This document shows, one piece after another, positions 4,280-5,268 of a stretch of DNA of 5,268 nucleotides (the stretch's first letter is position 1; every line of letters starts with the position of its first letter). The translations under genes and the position numbers were made by a program. The notes under the pieces are model-generated. The model searched no databases. It saw only the letters and a program-made list of their open reading frames with translations, and was not told the DNA's origin. This DNA comes from Campylobacterales bacterium (lineage in GTDB: Bacteria; Campylobacterota; Campylobacteria; Campylobacterales; Sulfurovaceae): contig JACXUN010000118.1 of assembly GCA_014763905.1 (NCBI GenBank), forward strand, positions 1-5,268. The letters are read 5' to 3'.

Positions 4280-5268
4280 ATGTATCACAAAAAGCTATAT
4301 ATAGAGACCCTCGGGTGTGCCATGAATGTTCGTGACAGCGAACACATGATTGCCGAGCTGAATAAAAAAGAGCCGTATGAGTTAACCGAAACGTTAAGCG
4401 AAGCTGATCTGATTATCATCAACACCTGTAGTGTGAGAGAGAAACCGGTATCGAAACTCTTTTCGGAGATCGGTGTTTTTAGTAAACGCAAAAAACCCTC
4501 TGCCAAAATCGGCGTAACCGGCTGTACCGCTTCCCATCTGGGTCAAGATATTATCAAACGGGCTCCGGTAGTCGATTTCGTTTTAGGAGCGCGTAATGTC
4601 TCCAAAATCTCGACTATCGTCGATCAAAAACACGCCGTAGAGATCGACATCGATCATGACGACAGCACCTATGCCTTCGGCGAATATCGAACCAATCCCT
4701 TTAAAGCGATGATCAATATCTCGATTGGCTGCGATAAATCGTGTACCTTCTGTATCGTCCCGGCAACACGCGGCAATGAAGTCTCGATCCCAATGCACCT
4801 CATCATTCAAGAGACTGAAAAAGCGGTTGCTACCGGAGCCAAAGAGGTGATGCTGCTGGGACAAAATGTTAACAACTATGGCAAATACTTTTCCGGGGAT
4901 CAACCCAAATCAAACTTTACCGAACTGTTGCGGGCGGTGAGTCAGATTGAGGGGCTGGAACGTATCCGCTTCACCTCCCCGCATCCGCTTCATATGGATG
5001 ATGCCTTCTTAGAAGAGTTTGCCCGCAATCCCAAAATCTGCAAGCAGATTCACATCCCGCTGCAGAGCGGTTCAACATCACTGCTCAAAGATATGAAACG
5101 CGGCTACTCCAAAGAGTGGTTCCTCAACCGTTGTGCCAAAGTAAGAGAACTCTCCCCTGAAGCAACCATCTCGACCGATATTATCGTCGGCTTCCCGGGT
5201 GAGTCTGATGCGGATTTTGAAGATACGATGGAGGTACTCGAAGTGGTTCGATTCGAGCAGCTCTTCTC
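4280..5268 (+). CDS. miaB: tRNA-2-methylthio-N6-dimethylallyladenosine synthase MiaB (3' end outside window)
   Basis: Radical-SAM methylthiotransferase that adds CH3S to C2 of i6A37 in tRNAs reading UNN codons. The first 329 codons are present; full MiaB is about 430-440 residues, so the end of the radical-SAM core and the TRAM domain lie outside. The N-terminal UPF0004 domain carries cluster cysteines C13 (LGCAMN), C50 (NTCSVREK) and C82 (TGCTAS). The radical-SAM domain has C151, C155 and C158 in [16 protein letters not shown], then [10 protein letters not shown] (192-201), [10 protein letters not shown] (230-239), HIPLQSGS (258-265) and [11 protein letters not shown] (298-308). GCAMN and GCTAS are the forms I associate with Campylobacterota. 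The ATG has only a weak AAG upstream, so translation may be coupled to the preceding small gene. MtaB and RimO are less likely: NTCSVREK and LGQNVNNYG are MiaB hallmarks. Confidence 0.96.
   Translation, partial: MYHKKLYIETLGCAMNVRDSEHMIAELNKKEPYELTETLSEADLIIINTCSVREKPVSKLFSEIGVFSKRKKPSAKIGVTGCTASHLGQDIIKRAPVVDFVLGARNVSKISTIVDQKHAVEIDIDHDDSTYAFGEYRTNPFKAMINISIGCDKSCTFCIVPATRGNEVSIPMHLIIQETEKAVATGAKEVMLLGQNVNNYGKYFSGDQPKSNFTELLRAVSQIEGLERIRFTSPHPLHMDDAFLEEFARNPKICKQIHIPLQSGSTSLLKDMKRGYSKEWFLNRCAKVRELSPEATISTDIIVGFPGESDADFEDTMEVLEVVRFEQLF

Noticed and set aside
4583..4903. Minus-strand ORFs inside miaB (also 4285-4506)
   Set aside because: They lie wholly within a clear MiaB reading frame and show no family motifs.

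Overview
The window reads as a piece of a Campylobacterota (epsilonproteobacterial) chromosome. Three things point there: a complete HP0268-type small protein, a MiaB that carries GCAMN and GCTAS instead of the more usual GCQMN and GCMAQ around its N-terminal cluster cysteines, and a NusA that stops just after KH2. Coding GC in the 40s to 50s percent would fit a free-living sulfur oxidiser such as Sulfuricurvum or Sulfurovum better than Helicobacter, Campylobacter or most Sulfurimonas; the genus is a guess.

Layout. Bases 1-101 are a non-coding 3' flank with several small dyads. From 3839 down to 102 five genes run on the minus strand: nusA, a 127-nt spacer with a promoter-like site and two strong tandem hairpins, the overlapping set exbB-exbD-tonB, a short gap with an extended -10 promoter, and ppaC (family II manganese pyrophosphatase). 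From 4032 two genes run on the plus strand: an HP0268-family small nuclease-like gene and, 8 nt later, miaB, which leaves the window after 329 codons. The two directions diverge from an AT-rich region (3840-4031) with back-to-back GGTATAAT elements.

How the genes work together. ExbB, ExbD and TonB form one inner-membrane complex that passes proton-motive force to outer-membrane TonB-dependent transporters; overlapping reading frames suggest coupled translation. NusA (transcription elongation and termination), MiaB (tRNA i6A37 methylthiolation) and PpaC (pyrophosphate hydrolysis) are housekeeping. I see no functional link between them and the Ton system beyond adjacency.

I found no mobile element, CRISPR array, rRNA, tRNA, phage gene or defence system, and nothing that amounts to a new biological system. 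The items most worth a second look are the two hairpins ahead of exbB, the clade-type substitutions in ExbB, TonB and PpaC, the divergent nusA/HP0268 promoter region, and the strikingly AT-rich HP0268 gene.
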